Source: Planctomycetota bacterium (lineage in GTDB: Bacteria > Planctomycetota > Phycisphaerae > Phycisphaerales > SM1A02). Taken from it: a stretch of 64,000 nucleotides of DNA. Of the stretch, positions 24,266 to 34,061 are shown piece by piece. Position numbers and translations under genes: made by a program. The first letter of the stretch is position 1; each line of letters begins with the position of its first letter. The stretch covers positions 1 to 64,000 of the forward strand of contig JACZRS010000009.1 of assembly GCA_022574595.1 (NCBI GenBank). Reading direction: 5' to 3'. The notes under the pieces are model-generated. The model did no database searches, had not been told where the DNA came from, and saw only the letters and a program-made list of their open reading frames with translations.

Positions 24266-24410
24266 ATACACGGCGGGCGGAGAGCGTGCGGAGTATAGAT
24301 TACGTATGTACATGCAGAAAACGTTGGTATGCGGTGGATTATTTTGGAATCAATCGCAACAATAATTACGGGCGCTCTTCGCCCCAGATGTATTCACCTG
24401 GGGCTAAATT
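24244..24410. repeat. REPIN family 1, copy R3
   Basis: The left hairpin (24255-24278) is identical to R1 and R2. The right arm is GCCCCAGATG-TATT-CACCTGGGGC (24381-24404). Part of the spacer after the left arm has diverged (GGAGAGCGTGCGGAGTATAG). The right hairpin lies just after the guaB stop codon and may also act as its terminator. Confidence 0.88.
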
Positions 24411-24416
24411 GTAATG

Positions 24417-25892
24417 CTACTCTTGTGGGAAATGCGTGGAGTAGTTGGGGGATTCTTTGGTTATGTGAATATCGTGTGGGTGGGATTCGGTTAGGGTTGC
24501 TGCGGAAACTCTTACGAATCTTGCGTGTTCGCGCAGCTCGTTAATTGTGCGGCAGCCACAATAACCCATAGCTGACCGTAACCCCCCCACCATTTGGAAT
24601 ACGAAATCACCTAGTGGGCCACGATATGGAACGCGGCCTTCGACACCTTCGGGAACGAATTTTTCTGATTCAACGGATTGGCCATAACGGTCGGCTGAAC
24701 CAGCACCCATGGCGCCTTCGCTTCCCATGCCTCGATAGCTTTTGTAGCGTCTACCATGATGCAGTATTAATTCGCCGGGGCTTTCATCTAGGCCAGCAAA
24801 TAGTGAGCCGAGCATCACGCTGTTTGCACCGGCTGCGATTGCTTTTGCGATATCGCCTGAATGTCGCACACCTCCATCAGCTATAACCGGCACATCATGT
24901 TCTGCTGCCACTTCAACGACATGCATTATCGAGCTGAGTTGCGGCATACCCACGCCTGTTACAACACGGGTCGTACAAATCGAACCTGGACCAATTCCAA
25001 CTTTTAGTGCATCGACACCAGCTGCGATCAGATCCTTCGCGGCTTCTGCGGTTGCGATATTTCCTGCGACGATATCAAGGTCATAGCGCTTGCGGATGGT
25101 TTCGATGGTTTTTATTACGTTTGCGGAGTGGCCATGGGCTGTATCTACGACAATGACATCGACTTCTGCTGCGACTAGTTCTTCTACTCTTTCAAGTTGA
25201 GCGATACCAACTGCTGCACCAACACGAAGTCGGCCACGCCCATCGCGGCAAGCTTGGGGGTGCTGGCGGAGATTATCTATATCACGCATAGTGATCAAGC
25301 CGGCAAGGGATCCATCAGGCTGCACTAAAATCAGCTTTTCTACACGAGCTTTATTAAGGATGGATTCCGCTTCTTCGAGTTTGGTAGATGGCGGTGCGGT
25401 GACGAGGTTATCCTTGGTCATCATTTCGCTGACGGTGCTGCCTGTGGATCCGCCATAGAACTTCATATCGCGCCTGGTAAGAATTCCAACGACCTGCCCC
25501 TGACTCTTTCCGTTTGCTGTAACTGGAAAACCAGAGACATTTTGCTCGTCCATGAGCTTTAGGGCTTTGGTAACCAAATCATCTGGCCCGAGAGTGATTG
25601 GATCATTAATAACGCCGTTCTCGGATCTTTTGACCTTTGCGACCTCGCGCGCTTGCCGCTGAGGCGTCATATTTCTATGAATAATGCCGATTCCACCCTC
25701 CTGAGCCAAAGCTATCGCCAAGGCTGACTCAGTCACAGTATCCATAGGTGCAGATACAAGTGGCGTCTGCAAGTTGATATTACGTGTCAAGCGCGTGGAC
25801 GTATCCGCCTTATCAGGCGTTATTTCGCTGTACTGTGGTATTAGTAGGACATCATCAAAGGTGATGCCATCGAAAGTGATTTTATGCTCCAT
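24417..25892 (-). CDS. guaB: IMP dehydrogenase
   Basis: A 491-residue enzyme that oxidises IMP to XMP with NAD in guanine nucleotide synthesis. The N-terminal half contains [13 protein letters not shown], two CBS domains (residues about 95-215) and then the catalytic TIM barrel. The catalytic cysteine loop is [17 protein letters not shown], the NAD/substrate sites include [18 protein letters not shown], and the flap region is [17 protein letters not shown]. All expected elements are present and the length is normal. It stands alone between the REPIN cluster and a 380-base gap. Confidence 0.97.
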   Translation of the reverse strand: MEHKITFDGITFDDVLLIPQYSEITPDKADTSTRLTRNINLQTPLVSAPMDTVTESALAIALAQEGGIGIIHRNMTPQRQAREVAKVKRSENGVINDPITLGPDDLVTKALKLMDEQNVSGFPVTANGKSQGQVVGILTRRDMKFYGGSTGSTVSEMMTKDNLVTAPPSTKLEEAESILNKARVEKLILVQPDGSLAGLITMRDIDNLRQHPQACRDGRGRLRVGAAVGIAQLERVEELVAAEVDVIVVDTAHGHSANVIKTIETIRKRYDLDIVAGNIATAEAAKDLIAAGVDALKVGIGPGSICTTRVVTGVGMPQLSSIMHVVEVAAEHDVPVIADGGVRHSGDIAKAIAAGANSVMLGSLFAGLDESPGELILHHGRRYKSYRGMGSEGAMGAGSADRYGQSVESEKFVPEGVEGRVPYRGPLGDFVFQMVGGLRSAMGYCGCRTINELREHARFVRVSAATLTESHPHDIHITKESPNYSTHFPQE

Positions 25893-26272
25893 TGAGCAAT
25901 AATGGGTCCGTGAGTGGTATTTGTCAACCTAGGAGATCAACGAAGGTAGGCAAAAAGCTATATTATAGTATTATATAACCTTGATTGGTCGCATATAGGG
26001 GATTCCGTCAAGGCTTTGGTTGTGATAGGCTGGGAGTCTAGCCGGATCAGTGGGGCCCAAGACTAGACCGGTGTGTGGGTAGATATTAAGTGCTGTGAAG
26101 GCAAATAGGTCAGACTAATCTTAGTAGGTGAACGCAGGGGCATTGAGTAAGCGAAAAAGCGGAACAACATCCGCCTAAAGGCGAACTTATATCAATGAGC
26201 AGTTGACCTAGTTTTGTGTTTTATCCGAGCCACCTAGCGGTGCATCTCATTTAATAGATTCAGGAGTATAAA
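25893..26272. other. Intergenic gap between guaB and the PilT-like gene
   Basis: No gene or known RNA element is recognised. The left part is AT-rich (TATATTATAGTATTATATAA at 25959-25978) and is the likely guaB promoter region. CAGGAG at 26261-26266 is the ribosome binding site of the next gene. Confidence 0.5.
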
Positions 26273-27430
26273 TTGACCCCACCAACGACCAGCAGTCAAG
26301 CCCTACCCGAACAGGCAATCGATCCCGTACATCATGATTTGGGGACCGAGCAAGGAGAAGGCCGACGGATGCTGATGAAGTATCTTCAAGCAACCGTTCG
26401 ATACGCAGCCTCCGATTTGATCGTAAAAGTTGACTTGCCACCACGCATCAGATTGCGCGGTGAGCTTAAGAATCTTCAGACAGATATATGCTCAGCCCCG
26501 CTTATGTTCCAGATGGCCAAGGATGTTCTGGATGAAAGGCAATATGAGTATTTCCACCATCATGGATCAGTCGACTTTGCCTACGACTACGATGATGATA
26601 ATCGATTCCGAATCAACCTGTTCATGGCACGCGGCAGGCCTTCGCTAGCTGCACGTTTGATTACCTCCGATATCAAAACTTTTGAGAGTTTGCACCTACC
26701 CGATACTCTTGGCAAGCTAGCTCTAAGCGCATCTGGATTGGTCCTATTTGCAGGCGTAACCGGATCGGGTAAGTCCACCTCAATTGCGTCGATGTTGCAA
26801 TACATAAATGAACGCAAGCGCGTGCATATTGTCACAATCGAAGATCCGATCGAATATATCTTCAAAGATGATAAAGCAACAATCAACCAACGCGAAGTGG
26901 GAATTGATTGCATTAATTTCAATGAAGCTTTGCGCGCCTTAGTCCGTGAAAATCCGGATATTGTTTTTGTTGGTGAAATGCGCGACTACGAAACCTTTGA
27001 AGCAGCGATTCGTGCTGCGGAAACCGGCCACTTGGTATTTGGAACAATCCACGCATCATCATCGTGGCAAACCTTCGGCCGAATCTACGATCTTTTCCCG
27101 CCTGATGAGCGTGATCAGATTCGTAAACTTCTTGCATATAACTTGCGCGGGATCGTCTATCAGAAATTGCTCCCCACATTAAAAGAAGAGACACCTCGTA
27201 TTCCTGCACTTGAGATTCTACTTAATACCCCCTCTGTTCAGAAATACATCCTGGAAGGTCGTGAAGGCGAACTGCTGGAAGTGATTAAAAGAGGTCGCGA
27301 AGAAGGCATGGTCGACTTTACATCAGCGCTTGTAGATTTGGTTGAATCTGAGTGGATTCACCATCGCGTTGCCTTAGAATCAACTCCCAAGCCTGAAGAG
27401 CTAAAGATGAGGCTTAAAGGCATCTCTTAA
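26273..27430 (+). CDS. PilT/PilU-type secretion ATPase
   Basis: A 385-residue hexameric ATPase of the T2SS/T4P family. N-terminal domain (ASDLIVKVDLPPRIRLRGEL), then Walker A GVTGSGKST (residues 161-169), the Asp box TIEDPIEYIF, Walker B NPDIVFVGEMRD and the His box GHLVFGTIHA. All are intact, as in PilT retraction motors. The start is TTG at 26273, preceded by CAGGAG at a good distance. The gene is followed 24 bases later by a degenerate GspE-like gene and then a CvpA-like gene. No pilin genes are in the window, so the machine it serves lies elsewhere. Confidence 0.88.
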   Translation: MTPPTTSSQALPEQAIDPVHHDLGTEQGEGRRMLMKYLQATVRYAASDLIVKVDLPPRIRLRGELKNLQTDICSAPLMFQMAKDVLDERQYEYFHHHGSVDFAYDYDDDNRFRINLFMARGRPSLAARLITSDIKTFESLHLPDTLGKLALSASGLVLFAGVTGSGKSTSIASMLQYINERKRVHIVTIEDPIEYIFKDDKATINQREVGIDCINFNEALRALVRENPDIVFVGEMRDYETFEAAIRAAETGHLVFGTIHASSSWQTFGRIYDLFPPDERDQIRKLLAYNLRGIVYQKLLPTLKEETPRIPALEILLNTPSVQKYILEGREGELLEVIKRGREEGMVDFTSALVDLVESEWIHHRVALESTPKPEELKMRLKGIS

Positions 27431-27454
27431 TTTTTTTAGTAAGAGCCGGAACCG

Positions 27455-29164
27455 ATGAACGCCCAATCAATACTTGCAGCAGAATTCATTCAACTTGTCA
27501 GCTTCTATAAACCGTTGCTGATGCTAATTACATTCCTTCCGTGGGCGTGGCTGATTTCGTCCAAGTTAGACAAAGACGCACGCTATTTCCACCTTAATAA
27601 CAGAATGTGGAACGGAATTTACCTGGGCTGCGGTGTCGCAGCTTTAGCCACAACCCTGGTGATTCCAATTTTCTGGATCAGTTGGCCAGCGGGCATCTTA
27701 GTTCTGTACTGCCCGATTTATGTGTACTGGCAAGTTCGTAATCGTTCTGTACCTGAAGGTCAACAGTTCACATTCACAGGTGAGGGTATCTCTGCCAAAC
27801 TTGCTTCGCGCAAACAATCACGAGCAACACATGGCGCTGCCATCCAATTCATTGATAACAATAATAAGAATCGTGATGTACCACTAAAAGAAGAGCCACT
27901 TTACATAGTACATGTTCTGGCGGAAGACCTGATTGGCCCCGCACTTGCCGCCCGTGCCAGTGAAATTCGCTTGGAAATAGGTGCTGCAGGATGCAACGTC
28001 ACCCAGTTAATTGATGGCGTTCGCTATAAGCGTGAAGCAGTACCAGTTGATGTTGCGCTTAAAATGATCGACTACTTAAAGGATATATCCGGACTGAATA
28101 TTGAAGATAGAAGAAGAACGCAAAAGAGCAACTTCTCAATGAGCAGCACGGGCACAAAAACCCAGATTGCCGTCAATACCAGAGGATCTTCATCCGGACA
28201 ATTGATGACTTTGACCTTTGATCGTGCCGAGAAATTGCAAAAACCATTTGATGGTCTTGGCTTACTAGGCTCGCAATTAGAAGCACTTCGCAAGTTTGAA
28301 TTGGAACACGAGCGGCACGGCATATTCTTAATAGGAGCGCCTAAAGGCCACGGCCTTACGACATCGTCGTATTCCTTCATTTCCAGACATGATGCGTATA
28401 CTTCAAATATCAAGACGCTTGAGATAGAAGTTCAAACTCACCTTGATGGTGTAGATCAAATAGCATGGGATCCATCCAATCGAGATGTTGATTACTCAAC
28501 TAATCTGCAATCGATTCTGCGTAGAGATCCAGATTTGGTTCTTACCGCACAAATCCCTGATCGTGAAACTGGCTCTGTTGTAGCAGGACCAGGTATGTCC
28601 GGACCATTGATTTATATTCCTCAAGCAGTAAGCACTATTGCAGAGCAGATCCGTTCCTGGGTTAGTATTGTTGGTGATCTAAAAACTGCTGCAAAGTCAC
28701 TGAGAGCAGTAACTAACCAACGCTTGCTTCGTACACTTTGTCCGAATTGCAAGCAACCCTACCAGCCGTCGGCCCAGCAATTACAGAAGATGAACCTGCC
28801 TAGCAATAAGATAAAGCAATTATTTGGCCCGGGCGGCAAGATCCAGGTAAAAAATAAGATCGAAGCCTGCCCTGTCTGTGGGGGTACGGGTTATCTGGGA
28901 CAAACAGCTGTATTTGAAGTAATGATTGTTGATAGTGAAATTCAACGATTACTAACAGCAGGTGATCTTAAAGGCGCACTGGCGCATGCACGACGAAACA
29001 AGATGATTTATCTTCAAGAAGCAGCTCTTAGCAAAGTAATAAAAGGGGAAACTTCAATCGAAGAAGTAGCTCGAGTAACTGCTTCTGCCAAAGCAAATGG
29101 TCGCTCAAGCGCTACCAGAAAAACGCCTAAACCCCAAGTTGATCCCGCCGCATCGGCAACGTAA
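27455..29164 (+). CDS. Membrane-anchored GspE/PilB-like protein with degenerate ATPase motifs
   Basis: A 569-residue protein. It begins with two or three membrane helices (LLMLITFLPWAWLI; GIYLGCGVAALATTLVIPIF; WPAGILVLYCPIYVYW), which GspE proteins lack. The T2SS ATPase core follows, but with changed motifs. The Walker A position reads GAPKGHGLTT (residues 294-303), where the lysine is Leu301. The Walker B region reads DLVLTAQIPDRE (from 360), where the usual GEIRD has become AQIPD. The GspE zinc motif is intact (CPNC at 429-432, CPVC at 472-475). It is probably an inactive, structural or regulatory partner of the PilT-like ATPase upstream. Confidence 0.8.
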   Translation: MNAQSILAAEFIQLVSFYKPLLMLITFLPWAWLISSKLDKDARYFHLNNRMWNGIYLGCGVAALATTLVIPIFWISWPAGILVLYCPIYVYWQVRNRSVPEGQQFTFTGEGISAKLASRKQSRATHGAAIQFIDNNNKNRDVPLKEEPLYIVHVLAEDLIGPALAARASEIRLEIGAAGCNVTQLIDGVRYKREAVPVDVALKMIDYLKDISGLNIEDRRRTQKSNFSMSSTGTKTQIAVNTRGSSSGQLMTLTFDRAEKLQKPFDGLGLLGSQLEALRKFELEHERHGIFLIGAPKGHGLTTSSYSFISRHDAYTSNIKTLEIEVQTHLDGVDQIAWDPSNRDVDYSTNLQSILRRDPDLVLTAQIPDRETGSVVAGPGMSGPLIYIPQAVSTIAEQIRSWVSIVGDLKTAAKSLRAVTNQRLLRTLCPNCKQPYQPSAQQLQKMNLPSNKIKQLFGPGGKIQVKNKIEACPVCGGTGYLGQTAVFEVMIVDSEIQRLLTAGDLKGALAHARRNKMIYLQEAALSKVIKGETSIEEVARVTASAKANGRSSATRKTPKPQVDPAASAT

Positions 29165-29194
29165 TTCAATTCACCCTAACCAAGTGAGACTATC

Positions 29195-30838
29195 ATGCTT
29201 GTTGCTTTTAATTTAATTCTCCTAGCTCTAGTTTTACTGGTAGCTTATTGGTGGGCAACCCAAGGCATCTTCAGTGGCATATTGCACCTGCTATGTGTAA
29301 TCGTTGCGGGCGCAATTGCATTTGCTTTTTGGGAGCCCCTAACTGCTGGATTATTGCTTAAAGGCAGCAAGTTTGACAACTTCGCTTGGGGGGTAAGCAT
29401 GATAGGACTCTTTGTAATACCTCTTGCTATATTGCGCTTGGCGACAAATAAACTCGTTCCTGCCAATGTAGACCTGCCACACTGGGCCAATCTGCTATTT
29501 GGGGCACCCATTGGTCTATGCTCGGGCATCCTCTCAATGGGGATGCTTCTCATCGGCATAGGTTTCGTACAAGGGCATCTGAGCATACTCGATTACAAGG
29601 GATACGCAAGGGACAGTAACAATGCTAAAAAAGTAGATCATGTAGGCGCAAAGCTTTGGTTTCCTGTTCACGAGTGGACATACAACTTTTATAGTTGGCT
29701 TAGCGTCACATCATTTAGTACAAACAAACCTCTCAGACAGTACTATCCAGACATTCACAAGGTTGCATGGTCACAATTTCGTGATAGTTATCGCGATGGA
29801 CGAGGCCAAGTCTCAATGACTCCGAATGCTGCAACCATAGAAGCGGTTAATTGGGCTCAAGAAAACCTGAATCGCTGCGCCGTAACTGTTAAATTTAATG
29901 CACGCGCTCTGGATTATGGTGAGCAATTAACACTGTCCTCAGCACAGGTACGTCTAATTTCTAAGGTATCCAAGGCTAATAGAACCGCCAAGCCTCACGT
30001 TGCCCATCCCGCCAGATGGAATCAAGAAATTCTTGGCGGCCGTAGACGTACATTCCTTTTTGATGATATCACTTACTACGCAACAAGCGTAGAAGGACAA
30101 GAGTCGACAATTATCACCTTCGATTTCCAGTGGCCGGCATCATCAAAAGAACCAAACTTCATACAGATAAAAGGTACGCGATTCAAATTGCCGAAAGTGC
30201 AACTCGTTTCTGAACAAGATTACGAAAACCGCATAGTATTATCTGCCCAAGCCTCAAGAACTGCCCCTAACGCCGAAGTCTCTAAATCTGGGACAGGGCG
30301 GCTGGTTTCTGATAATGATATTAGAGTTGAAGTATCAATTCGACCACTTATAGTTTCAAAGAATTTACTGCCTGGGGGAATCAAGGCAACAACAGACTAT
30401 TACTTAACCGAAGGCTTTGCAGAGTTTACGCGCGGAGTTTCAATACCAGCACGTAAGTTAAGAATCAAAGGAATATACGAACCAGATAACACAAAGATAA
30501 TCCAAGTCTATGTTAAGCGCGGAGGGCCTGCTGACATCTTCGGATCAGTACGCCAACAAGCGGGAGACAATGCTACTCCTGTATTAGTGGACTCGGATCA
30601 ACGCACATATTCACCCATTGGTTACCTTTATGATCGAGGCGAGAAGGTTGACATAAAACTCTTCCCCACCAAGAGAAATTTGGGACAACTTGATGAATTG
30701 CCTCAGCTTTCTGTTGCCGGTGGCCTAACACTTAGATTGATTTATCGAGTGACTAAAGGAGTGCAGATAGTAAGCTTTCAGCTAGGAAATGTAACGGTAG
30801 CTACATGCGATATCCAAGCGGGCAAGCCCAACGACTAG
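29195..30838 (+). CDS. CvpA-like membrane protein with a large extracytoplasmic domain
   Basis: A 547-residue protein. The first 130 residues contain four hydrophobic helices in the CvpA pattern (FNLILLALVLLVAYWWATQG; LLCVIVAGAIAFAFW; VSMIGLFVIPLAILRL; GLCSGILSMGMLLIGIGFVQ). The remaining 410 residues are soluble, beta-rich and of unknown family. Colicin-V-production-type domains are membrane scaffolds without known catalysis. It follows the degenerate GspE-like gene by 30 bases and should be in its operon, which suggests that the three proteins work together at the membrane. Confidence 0.7.
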   Translation: MLVAFNLILLALVLLVAYWWATQGIFSGILHLLCVIVAGAIAFAFWEPLTAGLLLKGSKFDNFAWGVSMIGLFVIPLAILRLATNKLVPANVDLPHWANLLFGAPIGLCSGILSMGMLLIGIGFVQGHLSILDYKGYARDSNNAKKVDHVGAKLWFPVHEWTYNFYSWLSVTSFSTNKPLRQYYPDIHKVAWSQFRDSYRDGRGQVSMTPNAATIEAVNWAQENLNRCAVTVKFNARALDYGEQLTLSSAQVRLISKVSKANRTAKPHVAHPARWNQEILGGRRRTFLFDDITYYATSVEGQESTIITFDFQWPASSKEPNFIQIKGTRFKLPKVQLVSEQDYENRIVLSAQASRTAPNAEVSKSGTGRLVSDNDIRVEVSIRPLIVSKNLLPGGIKATTDYYLTEGFAEFTRGVSIPARKLRIKGIYEPDNTKIIQVYVKRGGPADIFGSVRQQAGDNATPVLVDSDQRTYSPIGYLYDRGEKVDIKLFPTKRNLGQLDELPQLSVAGGLTLRLIYRVTKGVQIVSFQLGNVTVATCDIQAGKPND

Positions 30839-30874
30839 CACTCAATCTCGCCACTGTAAATTAAATTTGTTTGC

Positions 30875-32260
30875 TCAATGCTCGGTAATTACAAGTGAAT
30901 CTGTCGCCTGCAAAGCATCCTTTTCCAGCAATCGCTCGAGGTAGCCAATGTCATATAGCGCATTTACAAATGCAGGTTCATGCATGATTCGCTGATGCAG
31001 AGGGATAGTTGTTTTGATAGGCGAGATCTTCATCTCACTTAAAGCTCCACGCATTTTTACAATGGCATCTTCACGAGTTGGAGCATGTACAATTAACTTT
31101 CCGATCATCGAATCATAATTGGGCGGTATGCAGTATCCACTTCGCACATGACTATCTACGCGAACGCCTGGTCCGCCTGGGATAATAAACTCACCGACAA
31201 GCCCGGGCTGAGGCATGAACCCCTTGTTGGGATCTTCCGCATTAATTCGACATTCAATGGCGTGCCCACGAAGTTTGACATCTTTTTGCTTGTAGGACAG
31301 AGGCTCACCGGCAGCAATACGGATCATTTCCTTAACTAGATCAATTCCTGTGATCATCTCCGTAATTGGATGTTCGACCTGGATACGCGTATTAACTTCA
31401 AGCATGTAGAATTTGTGATCATCATCCATTAGGAATTCGACTGTTGCTGCACCTGCGTAATTTGCTTTGCGTATTAGATCTGCTGCTGATTTTGCGACTG
31501 CATCTCGTTTCTTTGGATCGATATTTGGTGCGGGCGCTTCTTCAATTAGCTTTTGATGTCGTCTCTGTGTCGTGCAGTCTCGCTCAAATAGGTGTATTGC
31601 GTTACCGTGCTTATCTCCAAGCACCTGAATTTCCACGTGCCTGGCGTTGGGCAGAAACTTCTCTATATAAACTGCACCGTTACCGAACGCTGCCGCTGCT
31701 TCCTGCGCTGCAGATGCTATTGCGGTTGCAAGTTCCGCTTCGGAATGTACGATGCGCATGCCTCGCCCCCCACCGCCGGCAACTGCTTTAACTATTACGG
31801 GATATCCTATTTTCTCAGCGAGTTTTATTGCTGCTGCAGCTTCTTCTATTGGTTTGGTAGATCCTGGGAATATAGGTGTTTTTGCTTCCTTGGCCATACG
31901 CCTACACGAGAGTTTGTCTCCCAGCAACGCCATGGCTTCGGGACTTGGGCCAATAAATTCAATATGGCAATCGCGGCAAACTTCGGCAAAGTGTGCGTTT
32001 TCCGCAAGAAATCCATAACCGGGATGAATCGCGTCAGCATTGGAAATTTCCGCCGCTGAAATAATACGATCAATTCGCAAATACGATTCTGTAGCAGGCC
32101 CCGGCCCAATGCAAACTTTCTCATCCGCAAGCTCAAGCCAGGGTCCATCAGCATCTGCTTCGGAATACACACACACCGTTTCGATATCAAGTTCACGAGC
32201 TGCGCGAATGATACGAAGAGCGATCTCACCTCGGTTTGCAATTAGTATTCGAGAAAACAT
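30875..32260 (-). CDS. accC: Biotin carboxylase subunit of acetyl-CoA carboxylase
   Basis: 461 residues. It carboxylates biotin on BCCP using ATP and bicarbonate, the first step of fatty acid synthesis. It begins MFSRILIANRGEIALRIIRA, followed by the ATP-grasp loop AVAGGGGRGMRIV, HVEIQVLGDKHGNAIHLFER, and EVNTRIQVEHPITEMITG. The length and all motifs are normal. It lies 110 bases downstream of accB on the same strand. Confidence 0.96.
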   Translation of the reverse strand: MFSRILIANRGEIALRIIRAARELDIETVCVYSEADADGPWLELADEKVCIGPGPATESYLRIDRIISAAEISNADAIHPGYGFLAENAHFAEVCRDCHIEFIGPSPEAMALLGDKLSCRRMAKEAKTPIFPGSTKPIEEAAAAIKLAEKIGYPVIVKAVAGGGGRGMRIVHSEAELATAIASAAQEAAAAFGNGAVYIEKFLPNARHVEIQVLGDKHGNAIHLFERDCTTQRRHQKLIEEAPAPNIDPKKRDAVAKSAADLIRKANYAGAATVEFLMDDDHKFYMLEVNTRIQVEHPITEMITGIDLVKEMIRIAAGEPLSYKQKDVKLRGHAIECRINAEDPNKGFMPQPGLVGEFIIPGGPGVRVDSHVRSGYCIPPNYDSMIGKLIVHAPTREDAIVKMRGALSEMKISPIKTTIPLHQRIMHEPAFVNALYDIGYLERLLEKDALQATDSLVITEH

Positions 32261-32373
32261 GGTTCAAATGGCAAATAAATTTCAGTGCTTGTAGGTTTGG
32301 CCGTAAGGTTTAACCTTGCGAGGAGTGTGGAATAATTCACTTATATTTAGCAACATAGCGAAGCGCACAGTGT

Positions 32374-32838
32374 TCAGTCAGGCTTAATTAAAAATAAGCC
32401 CTGTCCAAACTCCACTGCCTCAGCGTTACCAACGAGAATTTTCTCGACGGTACCGGAGCATTCCGCTTTGATTTCGTTGAATATCTTCATGGCTTCTATC
32501 AAACATACGACTGTATCAGGCTCAACACGCGACCCTACTGTGACAAATTGTGGGGATTCGGGGTTAGCTGATAAATAGAATGTGCCAACCATTGGGCTTT
32601 CAATCTTCTTCAAGCTCTCATCAATTACAGCAGGCGCTGGAGCTTTAGCCATTGTTTGTGTAGCAGAAGTAGCTGGTGCTGCGCTTGTAGCTGCAGGACC
32701 AACTACAACATGAGGAGCTTGATTTACTCCGTGACGACGAAGGGTGACCTGCTCTTCAGAATCGCGCAAATCTAATTCCGTCAGGTCATTGCCGACCATC
32801 AATCGCACTAACTCCTTAAGTTTGCGGATATCTATCAA
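32374..32838 (-). CDS. accB: Biotin carboxyl carrier protein
   Basis: A 154-residue BCCP. An N-terminal helical part (IRKLKELVRLMVGNDLTELD) and an Ala/Pro/Thr-rich linker (residues 45-75) lead to the biotinyl domain: ESPMVGTFYLSANPESPQFV and the biotin attachment site EAMKIFNE. It receives CO2 from AccC. The start overlaps the end of the peptidase gene by four bases (ATGA at 32835-32838). The pepP-accB-accC order occurs in other bacteria as well. Confidence 0.96.
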   Translation of the reverse strand: MIDIRKLKELVRLMVGNDLTELDLRDSEEQVTLRRHGVNQAPHVVVGPAATSAAPATSATQTMAKAPAPAVIDESLKKIESPMVGTFYLSANPESPQFVTVGSRVEPDTVVCLIEAMKIFNEIKAECSGTVEKILVGNAEAVEFGQGLFLIKPD

Positions 32839-34028
32839 TGTACTGCCCCCCGCTCAGCAACAACTGGTTCAATTATCATTTCATTTAGATCCTTTGGATA
32901 ATCCGTTAGCACGCGATGGCCTGTGTTAGTAATCGCAATATCATCTTCAATACGCACACCACCGATTCCCGGCAGATAAATACCCGGCTCAACCGTTACC
33001 ACCATTCCCGGCTCGAGGACAATATCTCCGCCTAGCTGATTGAGATAGGGATCTTCATGCACATCTAAACCTAAGCCGTGTCCTAAGCCATGGCCGAAAT
33101 ATTCGCCATAGCCTGCAACTTCAATGATTGATCGCGCAACACCATCGATCTGAGCACAAGTTTTCCCAGACGCACAAGCATCTATCGCAGATTGCTGAGC
33201 GTGTAAGACAATTTTGTAAATCTCACCAACCTTCTCAGGAAATTTGCCAATAGCAAATGTACGCGTCATATCCGAGCAATAACCATCCAGTACGGCGCCC
33301 CAGTCTATGAGCAGAGTGCCTTGGCAAATTGGGGTGCTGCCACTGATGCAATGGATTATTGAACTGTTTGGCCCAGCAGAAACTGTTGTATCAAAGCTTG
33401 GGCCTGACGCTCCGCGGCGCTTCATTTCATATTCTATAAGACCCGCGAATTCGCGTTCAGTCATCGAAAGCTCAAGCTGAGCAATTGCTGCATTAAGAGC
33501 TTCACATTGCAATGCACCGGCTTTGATGATGGTGTCGATTTCAGATTCATCTTTAAGCATTCGCAGTTTGCCAACTAACCCAACTGCGTTTTCAATCTTT
33601 ATCCCTTTTAATGATGCTTGGAATTTGGATAGTTCAGCGACGGAGAGGTACTCCGCTTGGATTCCCAATGTGGCTATTGCTTGCGATGTACATTCCCGAT
33701 CAACAGCTTCATCTAACTTATGGCGAGTCCCCATAACAACCTTAGCGACAGATGAGCCTCGCCAGGGTTCGAGAAATTCGTCGTAACGAGCATCGGTAAT
33801 GATCGAGGCTGTATTAGCTGACACAAGCAACAAACTGTCATCGCCGATGAAATTCGTCAGATAGTGAATGTCCTTCGGGTTACTAACCAGAAGCGCATCA
33901 AGCTTGTGTTGGCTGAGGGCTTGGCGCAAACGTATTTGCCGTCGCCCACAAGCAGCAAATTCCTCAGCAGATGGGGCTGTAGTTTGTTGGCTACTCATAA
34001 GGCGCAAGTATACCGCTGATGCGATCAT
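32835..34028 (-). CDS. Xaa-Pro aminopeptidase-like M24 metallopeptidase
   Basis: A 397-residue M24 peptidase. The N-terminal creatinase-like domain includes LDALLVSNPKDIHYLTNFIG. The catalytic domain has all metal ligands: LLIDWGAVLDGYCSDMTRTF (two Asp), GHGLGHGLGLDVHEDP (His), TVEPGIY (Glu) and IEDDIAI (Glu). Such enzymes remove an N-terminal residue ahead of proline. An internal start at MSSQQTT (about 10 codons in) is plausible. It leads the accB-accC group with a 4-base overlap. Confidence 0.9.
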   Translation of the reverse strand: MIASAVYLRLMSSQQTTAPSAEEFAACGRRQIRLRQALSQHKLDALLVSNPKDIHYLTNFIGDDSLLLVSANTASIITDARYDEFLEPWRGSSVAKVVMGTRHKLDEAVDRECTSQAIATLGIQAEYLSVAELSKFQASLKGIKIENAVGLVGKLRMLKDESEIDTIIKAGALQCEALNAAIAQLELSMTEREFAGLIEYEMKRRGASGPSFDTTVSAGPNSSIIHCISGSTPICQGTLLIDWGAVLDGYCSDMTRTFAIGKFPEKVGEIYKIVLHAQQSAIDACASGKTCAQIDGVARSIIEVAGYGEYFGHGLGHGLGLDVHEDPYLNQLGGDIVLEPGMVVTVEPGIYLPGIGGVRIEDDIAITNTGHRVLTDYPKDLNEMIIEPVVAERGAVH

Positions 34029-34061
34029 GCTGCCATCTGCTGCGAAAACCGCTGCTTCTGT

